This document shows positions 11,323-23,500 of a stretch of 64,000 nt of DNA, one piece after another. The position numbers were made by a program, and so were the translations under genes. Where the stretch lies: assembly GCF_902806685.2 (NCBI RefSeq), contig NC_048541.1, positions 12,224,662 through 12,288,661 on the forward strand. The letters run 5' to 3'. This DNA is from Maniola hyperantus. Its lineage: Eukaryota > Arthropoda > Insecta > Lepidoptera > Nymphalidae. How positions within the stretch are numbered: the first letter of the stretch is position 1; each line of letters starts with the position of its first letter. The notes under the pieces were generated by a model, which did no database searches, was not told the origin of the DNA, and saw nothing but the letters and a program-made list of their open reading frames with translations.

Positions 11323-14300
11323 TTACTTTGAGTTTTCGTCAGAGTCTGATGATATATCTATCCATGTTGAGGCACCCTCCTTTGCCTTTATCTCAGCTGT
11401 TTGAGGAAGGGATGGTACAACTGTAAAATAAAAAGTTGCCTTGAATGTGACATCTACTGACATAATATTATAATGCATAAATTTTGAGAACGCATTCGCC
11501 ATATTTACTCTATGTATCAACTGTCAACTAAGAACGTACTTTTGACATGACAGTTGACACAGATATGGCGAGTCCGTTCTCAAAATGTATTTGTAGGTAT
11601 ATTTTTCGTGTTGACACGACGAAGTTACCGCCGCACTCAAAGTCGCTAATCGTTACTTAAGATTGAGTTAAAACGAGACAGATTTATGTGAGATAGCTCT
11701 GTCTCGTTTAACTCAATCTTAGGGCGGTTTCAGACTAGCTTTTTATACGCGCGTATAAGCTCGTTTTTGGAAGCGCATGTAGGCGCGCAAAGGCGCGCCT
11801 TTTGGCACACGCTCAAAGCTCGTATAAGCGCGAGCCGCGAGACACCTCCCCGCGCGCCACCACCGGTTTGAGCGAACACGCCGAAATATGCCCGTATACG
11901 CGAGTCCGGTTTTTGAAGCGCGTAATGTAGCGCGTATGCTGAAACGACCGTATACGCGCACAAAAATACGCTAATCTGAAGCCGCCCTTAAGTAACGATT
12001 AAGCGACTCTGAATACGGCTGTTAGAGCTATAACGTCATGAGAACACAATTTTTTAACAGTGACACCACAAGGAAGCCTTGGAAAGCAAGAGTAACCAAG
12101 AGGCTCTGGTCTAACTACACGCGATGAGAATAGCACGGCAGGTCACATTGAATGTGTGAGTCAGCGACACAATTCATCAGCCACTAGAATTTATATAAAG
12201 AGATAAAGTTTGTAAAGCAGCATTTAAAAAAAATGTATTACCATCATATTTGCTGGGCTCAGGCTTAGTATCTTGTCCATCATCCGACATGTCTGATAAA
12301 TCTGAATCTACCTCCATCTTCGCGCTGATGCTATAGTTCTTGAGACGGATGCTAAGGTCTCTCATACTCAGCGACTGTACATGGTCGGTCGTTATTATGT
12401 CGGCAAAGTTTATTTTGGTCCTTTTTTGTCTGAAAAAGAATTTAGAGTGAGTATGTAAATCTGAGCAAATACCATGTTTAACTCTCGCCCATCCTAAAAT
12501 CGTAAAATCTCAAAAAAATCTGACCGACTTAAGTCCCTCCCTACCTAATAACTGGATGATGCACGCGATTTCTTACGCGTGTATTTAGATTTTTTAAAGA
12601 TTCCATAAGAACGCTTTTATTTTCCGGGGTAAAAGTATCCATCACCACCAGAAGGCAAGCTATCTCTGTACCAAATCAATGATGCCCGCAACTTCATCCA
12701 CGTGGAGTTAGGTTTCTGAATCCCGTGGGAACTGTTTAATTTTCCGGGACAAAAAGTATGAAATACCCTTCTCCAGGGGGCAAGTTATTTCGTAAAAATC
12801 GGCTTGACGAGTGGGCCGTGAAGACCGTGAAGCAGACAGATAGACACTTTCGCATTTATAATAATAATTAGTATGGAATATGGATTAACCAGGCCGGAAC
12901 CCATCGGCGAGCAAATTGTTGGACTGTTGGTACATCTGTTGATGCTCATAGAATAGTTAGTCAAGAACTTTTTGTTTTAATATTAAGTATCAATGATGCA
13001 GAATTTAGGTTATTAGGCTAAGGACATCGACCTTTGCCAAGGTCGTAGAATCTAGATTGTCACGTGGCGTAAACAGCCAAACAAACCAGAACACTGGTGA
13101 CATTGCTACTGGACATACTTTCACTATATCCGACTACGCCTATGAAGGTTTGTGATTTTAACAGTTTTTATGTGTGTTGTGTATGTTCATTCGTTTGCTT
13201 GTTACTCCCAAAACTATTTAATGAGTGAGGTATCGTTTACTTCATCTAACGTTCTGCTTGTCATTTGGCTTAATATGACGTCATGAAAAACCTAAACATG
13301 GCCAACATGAATAAGATAAAAATAAAAATGAGACAAAATAATCTTCCATCTATACCTGCCTTCCTACATACAAAACTTTATTCGCGTATTCCTTGAGTAG
13401 GTACCCTCTAAGGAAGGTTTTGAAAAATTGCGGATCTTTCAAAAACGTAAATCGCGCGGATCTACGAAGTCGCGGGAATTATCTAGTATGTTATATATTG
13501 AGTTAGGTATCAAAGGATTAGGGTAGGGGGTAAGTATATTACTTTATGTAAGTACATGAAAATTATCGTGAGAATTTCACTTTTGAACTCGACAGATAGT
13601 TTTTTTTACATTAACTTAACATAGTATACTGTATCTGTATACAAACACCAGCCATATTTGGTGCAGCAGTTAACTGGTCCAACCTTCACATTGTAATGAC
13701 TACAAACTAGGCCCATGTGACCTACATTGAGACATTTAGTATTGGTGTTAAATACATATTGGATGTAATGATTATAATTGACCACAGATCATTAGCATGT
13801 TATTGAAATAATATCTTGTATTTTTAACCGACTTCAAAAAAGCGGTTATGTATTCGACGCGTATGTATGTATAGTTAGCGATAGGTTGACATGGCAATCG
13901 GGGTGGGGACGCCCCGCACAGCAACTGCGCTAAACTGGTGCGGGATAGCGCGGGCGCTGTGCGGGTGTCTGGGGCGCCCGCCCTCCACGACTTACCTCAT
14001 ACCCCGATTGCTATTTCGACCTATCGCGAACTATATCTATATTATGTTGGAGATTCAATGTCATTGATTATTTTTTTCACTAGTAATATAATAATAATAT
14101 AGTGTCACTAATATTTTTGATAAAATATGTACACTGATTTCTTTAAATTGAAAAAAAATTTTTACTCTAGAGGAAGTTTGCAAGATGGTCCCATTTTTTT
14201 TTTTATCTAACGCCTTAATCCTGATGCTGCAGGATCGCTGCCCGCCTGCCGTCAGAGCAAAAGAGAACCGTACTTTTCTATTCATTTCTATATCGGTTTG

Positions 14301-17300
14301 CTGTATACACTTCATTCCGCCTGGACCTTACCTCAGATTGTCGTCGCTTATGATTTCCTTCTTAACCAGATCAACCACATTTTTGCACGTCTCTGCCGCA
14401 CTTTGTATGGCTCTATGGACAATATTTGTGTTGTAAATAGCAGCTCCAGTAAGGTTTAGTAAACATAACTCTTTGTACTGGTTCATGCCGACCACTAAAA
14501 GACCTCCGCTGGTGTCGCCATCCTCTGTGGCACTTGTACATACTCCTTCCTCTATATGGCTTGGATCTGATACTAGTATACTGAAAACGTAAAATTATTA
14601 CATAACATATACTGTGATTTAAAGGTATGCGTTCAACTCATCAATATATTAATTAGTAAGATCAATTATTGTACAATTTCTACCATATTATAGTGAATAT
14701 GTCTAAATTCAGTGACGTGCAGCTCATAGAGGCATAAAAGCACTGCTTACCTAAGAAATAGTTACCCTAGTTGAAATAGCTTAATGCTCAAAGTGGGTAC
14801 CTTCCTAACTACTGCTTACCCTGGCTTTGAACCCTGTGCACGCCACTGTGTCTAATCCCCAGTGGTTACATCACAAAAAAATGTGACTGGTTCATGAACA
14901 AATAATTACTAGGTATTTTCAATTTTGAAAGTAAGATAACTATACCAAGTGGGGTATCATATGAAAGGGCTTTACAAACTAAACTTACATTCTAAAATTT
15001 TTATGCATAAAAGTTTTTGATTTCTCGTGCAAAATGTCGAAAAAATACAACTGCAGTATGGAACCCTCAGTGCGTGAGTCTGACTCGCACTTGGCCGGTT
15101 TTTCTTTTACAGTGAAATTGTTTTTAATAACCATCACTATGGAACCCTACCTTATGCATGTTCTGACACAGACTTGACCAGTATTTTTATATTATACTAT
15201 CTTATTACTGCAACTTCATCCGCGACCGCATGGACTGCATAAATTACAAACCCCTATTTTACACCTTTAGCTTTACGTCATAATAGCTATCGCCTATCTG
15301 CATGCCGATTTTCAGCCTGATCCATCCAGTAGTTTGAGCTGTGCGTTGATAGATCAGTCAGTCAGTCAGTTTTTTCTTTTATATTATATACATAGTTTAA
15401 AGCATCATTTGTCTATAAATACCTACTTATTTTTAAATATAGCAAATGTCAAACACACTGGATAGTGATATAAAACGGTTGGTATGGGATCCTTCTCAGC
15501 CAATGTGTGTATGATGATATTATCACCACTTCTAGTCACATCTGGTCGCTTGAAATGTGCTAAGGACGCCAATGTGGCAATGCTGGAGCATTCTATTAAG
15601 TTGCCATCGTGATTCAAAATCTTTATGTCAACTCTTAATGACCACACCTAGAATAAGAAAGAATTTAAAATTAAATGAGTGCTAATGCATACAGTGTGGA
15701 TAATTCCGTTGAACACAATCTCTAAACTAATCTAAAATGGCTCGTCTAAATCTATTGCTAGCCCTTTCACAATGTTGCTCGTGGAAAAGGATAACACTAG
15801 ATTAATAAATATCTCAGTAAAGGAATTATTTCTTGCAGCTTAAAAATTAGCGATAAGGCCGCCTTTTGTATCTTCCTTCTGTCTGTGTTTTTTATTTTTT
15901 AATGTAATCCTCCTTGTGGTTGTGCAAATAAAGTGTATTTATTATTATTATTATAAATTATTTGCTCTCACGCCCGTGTACAAAATAGATACATATAAAA
16001 GCCAAAAGAGTTATAATATACTTACATACATAAAAATAAATAAACCTACATAAACATTACATAATAATAATAATAATAATAAAATCATTTATATTACCAG
16101 ATACAAAATCATATTTTTGTTAGTATTGACACGTAGGTACCTTAAAACTAATTATTATAAAATTCTTACTAAAACAATACTGTACATACATACATATTTG
16201 TACCGGGCGGAGGATTACACCCCGGCAGGGGAGAACCGCCGGGAGTCAGAGCGACAGGTGAAGTACTTGGCGGACTATCCTAGCCGATTCCAGCAAGACC
16301 GCTTTTTGCAGCCTTGTACAAAGTTGGCTGCAGGCTCCCACTAGGTGGAAGACAACGTTGCAAGGTGCCGCTGGATGAAACATTGCAGGATTGCAAGTGT
16401 GTAAGACCCTTCAAGGAACCTATGTTCAGCAGTAGTCAACATTGAAAGTTTAAAGGTTGACTGAGAGATTAAAGCAGTGGATTGATTAACCTTACTTTTT
16501 CTGCTGATACACTAATTATTCAGCTGTATTAGATTAAGAGAAGAAATCAATAAATGGAACAAAAATCTTAACTACCTTTTCTTCCACTACAATACACAAG
16601 GATTCAAGATCAATACACTTTGAATCCTTGTAGCATTTCTCAAGCAGCCTATTTAAATACACTGTGAGATCAGTTTGGCGGTTGGCCTCAAACTGCGGTG
16701 CAGCCATGGGACTGATTTCCACATTGATGTACAAAATACCCTCATTTGGCCTTATTTGTTTTGGTTGGACAACCTCACATGATACTTGTGCTAATACCCT
16801 GTAAAAATAAGGTAAGTAAGGAATCAATATTTAGAGTAAGAACTTAAAATCTTTAACTAATAATAACCAAGACCTTACAACCAAGATTTACTAAGTTTGA
16901 TCCTTGGGTGGTTCATTTTGACATTCACATCTGTCAAAATCAATTATAGTAACATTGAAGGGGCCAATTAAGTATTTGGATTAAATTAATTAATTTACAA
17001 CAACATGTGGGTAAAGACTGACAGTTATAACACAGTATTAAACACTGTTATAACATATAACAGTGTTTAATACAGGCCACACAGCTACTAATAGGTAGAC
17101 TGTTCAGTTTTATATGTGAGAACTGAAGTTGAACTGACAATAATTGACTAAAAAGTATTCAAATTTTCGACGTGATTGAAGAACAAACAAACACATTTTT
17201 GCATTTATAATAAGGGTACTGATTACTTATCAGCGATCGATACATTTTTAGGAGAACAAAAAATAAACAAATCTTACTTTGTTTCCCCTATAGAAACAAT

Positions 17301-17514
17301 ACAGCTACCGTATTCGGAACCAAATTTAATATCTAGCTTTCGACTTTCATTGTAACTTCTGCCATCTAATCGCTGAAAATAAATTAAAGACTTAATAAAA
17401 TTAACAGAATTTAAATAAAAAGTGTTTTACATCTTTAACTGAACTTACATGGCCTTCCGAAATAATTTTTTGCACAAATGATTTTTCGCAATTCGACAGA
17501 AATACTTCCCTCAT
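11323..17514 (-). CDS. Rrp45: Exosome complex component RRP45 (EXOSC9)
   Basis: Rrp45 is one of the six RNase PH-like subunits forming the catalytically inert ring of the eukaryotic RNA exosome, in nucleus and cytoplasm; it pairs with Rrp41. Seven minus-strand exons join with consistent phases: 17449-17514, 17278-17372, 16576-16798, 15427-15647, 14332-14580, 12242-12429 and 11323-11420, giving 357 residues. Diagnostic stretches are the N-terminus (MREVFLSNCEKSFV), RLDGRSYNESRKLDIKFG, VLAQVSCEVVQPKQ, EISPMAAPQFE, NRLLEKCYKDSKCIDLESLC and DIKILNHDGNLIECSS. The acidic C-terminal tail is shorter than the human one (about 439 residues in all) and ends in WIDISSDSDENSK. Introns hold SINE, MITE and family A fragments, including a nested pair at 11622-12014. 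No second start upstream is needed: the ATG at 17514 gives the conserved N-terminus exactly. Confidence 0.93.
11622..12014. mobile_element. Hairpin MITE, family G, interrupted by another element
   Basis: The element begins ccgccgcactcaaagtcgct and ends aacgattaagcgactctgaa, with inner arms gttaaaacgagacag and ctgtctcgtttaac. A copy without interruption lies at 27896-28037 and a more diverged one at 60037-60165. Here it is split at the sequence TTA by the element 11722-11987. It lies in the last intron of Rrp45. Confidence 0.75.
11722..11987. mobile_element. Harbinger-like MITE with TTA target duplication
   Basis: 266 bp with terminal inverted repeats gggcggtttcagactagc (left) and gctaatctgaagccgccc (right), 16 of 18 positions matching. 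TTA flanks both ends (11719-11721 and 11988-11990). The uninterrupted relative at about 28000 reads caatattaagtaacg, with a single TTA, so the duplication is confirmed by an empty site in the same window. A 3-bp TTA/TAA duplication is typical of PIF/Harbinger elements. The interior is very rich in CGCG and cgtata motifs, and the open frames there are incidental. Confidence 0.75.
13873..14030. mobile_element. GC-rich fold-back element, family E
   Basis: It runs from gcgataggttgacatggcaa to gctatttcgacctatcgcga as inverted ends, with a GC-rich core (ggggacgccccgcacagc, gggtgtctggggcgcccg). It lies in a Rrp45 intron. It is a clean short copy of the family that recurs at 9989, 21664, 22713 and 63008. 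Confidence 0.75.
16200..16460 (+). repeat. Decayed LINE 3' end
   Basis: The block ctaggtggaagacaacg, then aggtgccgctgga, then cttcaaggaacctatgttca and gcagtagtcaacattgaaag is a degraded form of the LINE C-terminus that encodes a GRPPxRWTDDI...AGSRW motif. A better preserved version is at 40536-40735. It lies in a Rrp45 intron and has no intact frame. Confidence 0.55.
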
Positions 17515-17877
17515 TTTAAAATAATACACTTTTTATTTCTAAAATTATTTAATTATTAATAAGCGCGTTTTTCAGTTTTGAGGTTACAAAATTGTTATTG
17601 AAATGGACAAGAATTTATTGTGATTGTCACTTGTCATTTTTTAACTGGTTTACGGCTCTGGGTTCTAGCCCTTTTGAGCCTCGTCACTTATCAAATAGAG
17701 ATATAACCTCAGACTATTCCATATGGAATGGTCTATTCTCTATAGCAGCCACCCTATTGCAACCAAAGGCAGCCACAAAATTAGTTTAACATACCTGAAA
17801 TAACCTATTTTAGAACAGAAATGAAAATAAAGGAATTCCAAGTTATCAAATTAAGTTATTCCAGGTATTTTATATTG
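17515..17877. other. 5' flank of Rrp45, no repeat recognised
   Basis: Sequence immediately upstream of the Rrp45 start codon, holding its presumed promoter and 5' UTR. It is AT-rich, and no coding exon or known element was seen. The open frame at 17592-17789 has no recognisable content. Confidence 0.4.
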
Positions 17878-18470
17878 GGGTACCCGGGGTACCCTTCCAG
17901 TGTGCCTAGTGTTACGAGTCCCTTTCGGATAAGTTCGGAGGGGAAGAGCAGCGCTTGGGCCGGTGTACCCCGATAACATGGTTAACAATTTCTCTTCATG
18001 CGATAGTTGGACACGGCTAATTGACCTGGCAGGGAGGGGCCGGTGTTGTCCGCGCGTCTGCCAATGGGGCATAGCCCCAGGAGGTGGCGGGCTCATACAT
18101 GGATACTCATGCCGGAACACGATTGACAGTCCAGGTATGAGACTGGGCGGAGAAGTGGAAGGCAAATCGATCTGCTCTTGTCAGGTTCAAGCGGGCTGGT
18201 TGGTTACCGGACGGAGGATGTGGCTGTGGTGGGTGGTTGGTGCTGAGTGTTTCATGACCGATCAATCACTGGCAGCCAGTTACTAACCGCTGCCTTACCG
18301 GTTTCTCGCCTGTCCAGTTTAGTGACGGGCGAGGACGAAATTGAGGATGGGAAACGTGGAGTGGGAATTGCCCCATTGTGTTGGTTGGCGTGCTGTGGTT
18401 CCGGCATGCCTCTTCTAACAGTGTTAAGTCGCGCGTTGCCAGCTCTACTTTTGTTTGTTTGACTCTAGAG
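17878..18470 (+). mobile_element. Relic of the 5' end of an R1-clade LINE
   Basis: The first 170 bp or so align with the 5' UTR of the intact LINE at 43250: matching blocks include ccagtgtgc, ggggaagagcag, gggccggtg, ccccg(a/g)taacatg and ttggcaggg/ctggcaggg. Further on, gctgagtgtttcatgaccgatcaatca parallels the LINE sequence just before its ORF1. ORF1, ORF2 and 3' end are absent. The sequence is diverged and GC-rich compared with its surroundings; the open frames at 17851-18462 are spurious. It ends near gactctagagcaaag. Confidence 0.6.
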
Positions 18471-20571
18471 CAAAGTTCAAAAAAATCATACTAATAAGAA
18501 TTAGTAGCTAACTAACTAACTACCTACCTACTTCCTAACTTAACAATCCATAACAAAAGTTACTTCCATTCCATGGATCATACAATTCTTGACAAATTAT
18601 CCAGATTCAACAGGGATTACATTAGACGGATCTAGCTCAATTAAGTAGGTAGGTACCTACCTACCCTTTACTTTTAAAATAGGTAGGTACCTAAAGTGAT
18701 TGTTATTCTTGGTAATGAGACCTTGAAAACTAGCGCGCACATGGGATAGCTATAGGAGTAGTGATAACAATTTACATAACCTTTTTGCCTTTACTTACCC
18801 CTATTAAGGCAACATTGAAGTCTATTTAAATAACAAGTTAATGTGGACATACCACTTACCAGTGATTTATAATAAAGATTTCATCAAAAACATAACATGA
18901 AAAAAATATCCAAATCCCGCAACGCAGTTTTTCTACAGCAAGAAGTTTTTAAATCTAACGTAAAACCAAGTCGGTTATAATTTATTCAGTATGATAGGTA
19001 GGTAATACTTACTGTTATTAGGGAAGCATGGAGCACACATCCAACAAAGTGTTAGGTAAATCATTAGTTAACTAGTAACGTACTTCTAAAACTTAAAAGT
19101 GACCGTATAGTACCTACTGGACCGTATAGGCTGAGTTTGTTGTGGGCTCAGACCTGCGCGTTTGGAACCCTCGTAGCTTTAGTTTTAAGTTTGCGTAAAA
19201 ATTATCACCACTATTATTATCATCATTTTACAAATGCAACAACCGACTATCAAAAAATGTTATTTATTACCTATTTTGAATAAACTTTTTTGACTTTGAC
19301 TTTAAGTAATCTGTTTGCAATTTGCATCCACTGCCAGGCCTTCCCAAGAGCGCGCCACCACACACGGAGCTTCCTCATCCACTGACTTCCCGCTAAGTAC
19401 CTAATACCTATACTTTCTGTTGTCTGTGTAGCGGGTTGGAGGTCGTCCCACACAGCGCTTGCTGGTGCGTGGTCTGTACTGCAGAACACGTCTGCCCTAG
19501 CGGGCATCGATAAATTATATATCTGGCTTAGTTGTAGATCTGGAATAACAAATGCAGGCGTAGGTATGAAAGTTTGTATGGAGAAGCGCATACCTAAGCT
19601 GAAGTGTAACCTTAAATCAAAATTCAGGCACGTCCACATAATCCTAGCTCGCATATAAAATATCGTGATCGGACAATGTTCAAGGCGCATCCTCGCACCG
19701 ATTACATCGGGTGACACAACCCTGTGTCACCACCACACCACACCACCGCGATCATTCTCTAAAAAACTCGGACTTCCTGCAAGAGGGAGGTGATATTACA
19801 CGTAGGTACCGTTCTGACAAAGTCACTGACCACTTGGTCATTTACATTCATCGACGTGGGCTGGAATAAAATAATATATTTATATAGGTATCTAGGTATA
19901 CCTACCTACCTAGTAGGTACCTATACCTACTTTTTAATTGTTTAGTTAACAATCAATTTCGTCTTATGGTAAGCGATGATGCAGAACTCCACGATGCAGA
20001 AATTTTCCAAGGTCCTAAACTACTGTCGATATCGACCGACAATCATTTTTACCTAGCTGATGCCTGCGACTACATCCGCGTTGATTTAGGATTTCAAAAC
20101 TAAGTATTTGGGAGATAAAAAGTAGCATATGCCACTCTCCAGGTCTTCGACTATATAATATATTATGTAAAAAACACGTCGATCAGTTGCTCCTTTGTGG
20201 CGTATGGCGTATTTTATATGGGTAGGTATAGGTATACTTATATGGGTAGTGATATGAAAAATGATAGTATGATGCTTAAAAAATGACTTCTCACGCGCCA
20301 TTTTAACTTAGGTAGGTACTGTGTCAAATTTCATGTCAAAAGTACGATTTTGGTCCTTATTATAAAGGTTATTACTACTTTTGATATGACAGTTGACCCA
20401 TAGAGTTAAAATGGCGCGTGACAACTCATTTTGTACCTACGGACTATAGTACCGATGCCTTCTCCCACGCTTGCTTGGTCACTACTCACCACTGAGCATT
20501 ACTGACCACCATAACGCGATTTACTATTTCAATTCCAACCTTTCAATGGCATATACAACGTCCGCTCGCCT
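18471..20571. other. Spacer between Rrp45 and Ir76b, repeats only
   Basis: Clusters of the palindromic TAGGTACC type (18648-18672 and 19885-19932). A minus-strand LINE relic at about 19270-19500: its reverse strand encodes a piece like WWRALGKAWQWMQ, the common lepidopteran LINE linker. A family B fragment at about 20056-20170. A fold-back element, family H, at 20281-20437. No exon of a known protein family was recognised other than the receptor first exon that follows. Confidence 0.5.
20281..20437. mobile_element. Fold-back element, family H
   Basis: Inverted ends: aaatgacttctcacgcgcca on the left, tggcgcgtgacaactcattt on the right. Inner arms include caaaagtacgattttgg and ctacttttgatatgacag. 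A second copy is at 21359-21522 and a partial one at about 11470-11580. It ends about 135 bp before the start codon of the ionotropic receptor, so it lies in or beside its promoter. Confidence 0.65.
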
Positions 20572-23500
20572 ATGACGGGTGTTGAGCTTATATTCTCAAC
20601 GTTATGCAATGCAAGCTTTTGCGATTATGGCAGTTCACTCGATGGTAAATAACTACTTTAATAACGTTTTATTAAATTAAAAAACTATAAACATATTTTA
20701 ATGTACATAACGGGTATAGTTAGGTAAGTACATATCACGATTAATTTGAAGTGTGCGTTAAACCACGAAATAAGTAAGCCTAAAATCATTAAACACTGTA
20801 AATAGTTAGCAATACTTAATACTTTAGCAAAAATAAATAATTAGAATAATGTAGACCGTACTATACTTAGTAGTTACCTAGCCTATAGGTGCCAAAAAAT
20901 TATTGTGTTAAGAAGTCGGTTAAAAATAAATACATATAATATTATCGTAGGCCCCGTAGACCGAAGGTACCTACTTACATAATTATACTTACTTTCGTAA
21001 TTCATCGATGTTGTGAGATCACTAGGAAAATTACATCTTTACGGTTTTTTTAAAATTAAGGTTTTATACCTACCACAAAGTTTGATTGGTTCTTAATTAG
21101 AAAAAGTGTCCTTTGATTAATTTCTGCCAAGCAAAGTGCAACTAACTAATAGCAGTAAAACTTTTCAGAAGTCATTTTGCAAGGAATTCCGGAAGTTACT
21201 TTCCAAAGGAAAACTAGCAAAAATTGACTTGCTGCGAGAGTTTATACAGTGCTCAGTGCAACTGACTTGCCAGATCTGAATTCTGCATGTTTTATCTAGT
21301 TTTATTGCTAGTAGACACTTACCTACATTTTTAATCTACTTATACCTACTTATTTTGTACAAAATGACTCCTCACGCGCCATTTCAACTCTATGGGTCAA
21401 CTGGCACGTCCAAAATACGGTTCACCGGGTTCACCTTTACAATAAGGACTAAAATCGTACTTTTAATATGATTTTGACACAGTAAGTTAAAATGGCGCGA
21501 GAGGAGTTAAATTTTTGGTACCTAAGTAAATTCTGTACTTATCTACTTTTTTTTTGATACAGAGTTAACGGCGCGGCAAAATGAAATTCAGGAATTGAAA
21601 AATGCAATCAATGGCAAGCACCTCAAAATAGGGACATACAATGTAAGTCATGCGTACCTTTAGTCCGCGACAGGTTGAGATGCCAATCGAGGTATGAGGT
21701 AGGGGGACGGATGCCCTGCACACCCGCATGTCATCCGCGCTCGCCCGCACCGGGTTAGCACGGGGGCTGTGCGGGTGTGCGGGGCGTACGAACCAGTTAG
21801 AAACTAGGCGGTTGCTCAAACTGTGGAATCAACTCCCTTCGGCGGTGTTCCAATTAGATTACAACATGGGGTTATTCAAGGGGCGGACCAACAACTTCCT
21901 GAAAGGCCGGTAACGCATTGGTGGTTCCTCTGGTACTGCAAAATGTTCATGGGCAGCGGTAATCACTTAACATCAGATGGACCCGCCTGCTCGTTTGCTT
22001 GCCATTTTTATTTTAAAAAATCTGAAAATGTTTTCTAGAATTATCCACTAAGTTGGGCGGAAGGGTCTGAAAATGGCACCCTCGACGGTCGCGGTGTGGC
22101 GTTTGTCCTCGTCGACATTTTGCGCCAAAAGTTCAACTTTACCTTTGAAGTGGTGGCGCCTGAACGGAACTTCGAGCTGGGAGGGCGCAGGCCTGAGGAC
22201 TCTTTGATCGGACTTGTTAATAGCAGCGTATGTTACTACGGATCCTTATTACTCACACCTACCTTATACGTAACTAGCTTATGCTTGCGACTTCGTCCGC
22301 GTGACCACACAAATTTGAAACCTCTATTTCACACCCTTAGGGGTTGAATTTTCAAACTTAAGATAAACAAATTTCAGAAACCTTCTCAGAGAAATGCTTA
22401 AGTGGCGTGATTTTCTGGCGCTTTAGACCTTCTGGAGTTAGGTTTTTCACTTGTATCATGATTATAATTAATTAATTTCAGTTCAAATCTAATCTTTACT
22501 TTGCTAAATTATGGGTAAATTGTAGTATGCGACAACCCTCCACCTCCCATGGCCCCACCAACCTCTCGCTTATATGGGCCGAATCGCGGGACGGCGCCCG
22601 TTCGGTACTTGCTCTTGGCATTTTCCCGGGGCGCCTTCTTGACTCCCTACAAATTATTTTGTCTCTACCTTGTTCCTTATGCTCACTCTCCCCCCTTGGG
22701 GACTAGACTTATGCGACAGGTCGAGATGGCAATCGCGAAGGGAACGCCCAGCCCCCACGCTAATCCAGTACAGACGAGCGCAGGAGTGCGGGGCGTCCCG
22801 ACCGCCTCATACCCCGATTGCCATCTCAACCTATCGCGTACCTACTTCATTAGTCATTAGTTATACCCGTACAAAATCTACTAACCAGTTGCCACATACA
22901 GAATGAGTTGAATTAAATTAAATTATTAACTTGTATAAAAACTATTCAAAATTGCAGAGATTAGTAATACAAGTAGTTTTCCTTGAACACAGAAGGTAGA
23001 CATGGCGGCGGCGTTCATACCGACCCTCGTGCAATACAACAAGTTTGTGACATTCTCCAACGACCTGGACGAAGGCGTGTGGATGATGATGCTCAAACGA
23101 CCCAAAGAGTCAGCCGCCGGCTCTGGGCTCTTGGCACCTTTCGCTACCTATGTTTGGTTGGTACCCACGACCTACTTTGGGCCCTCCCACAATACTTGCG
23201 GTGCGAAACCACAATATCGCAAGAATGTCGTTGTACCTCAAGCGATTCATATGCATTCCGCGTTGCACGATGAATTTGTCCACAGAATCCGCTCTTGGCC
23301 AGCGTGGTAAACGTGCGGATTGGCAGACTCACAGACCCTTGAGAATATTATAAAGAAATCTCAGACACACAGGTTTCCTCATGATATTTTCCTTCACGGT
23401 TATACCTAGTGAGTATGAGAAGTACCTATTTGATTGCTCCTAATCCGAAAAGTTGTAGGTACGTATTCTGGGATTGCACCCCCGACCTCCCGCCTAGTAG

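Noticed and set aside
11730..11963. Two minus-strand frames of 72-77 codons
   Set aside because: Both are inside the TTA-flanked MITE; low-complexity Arg/Ala-rich translation from CGCG repeats.
17851..18462. Several frames of 71-107 codons in GC-rich sequence
   Set aside because: The sequence matches the non-coding 5' region of the LINE at 43250, so no host gene is implied.
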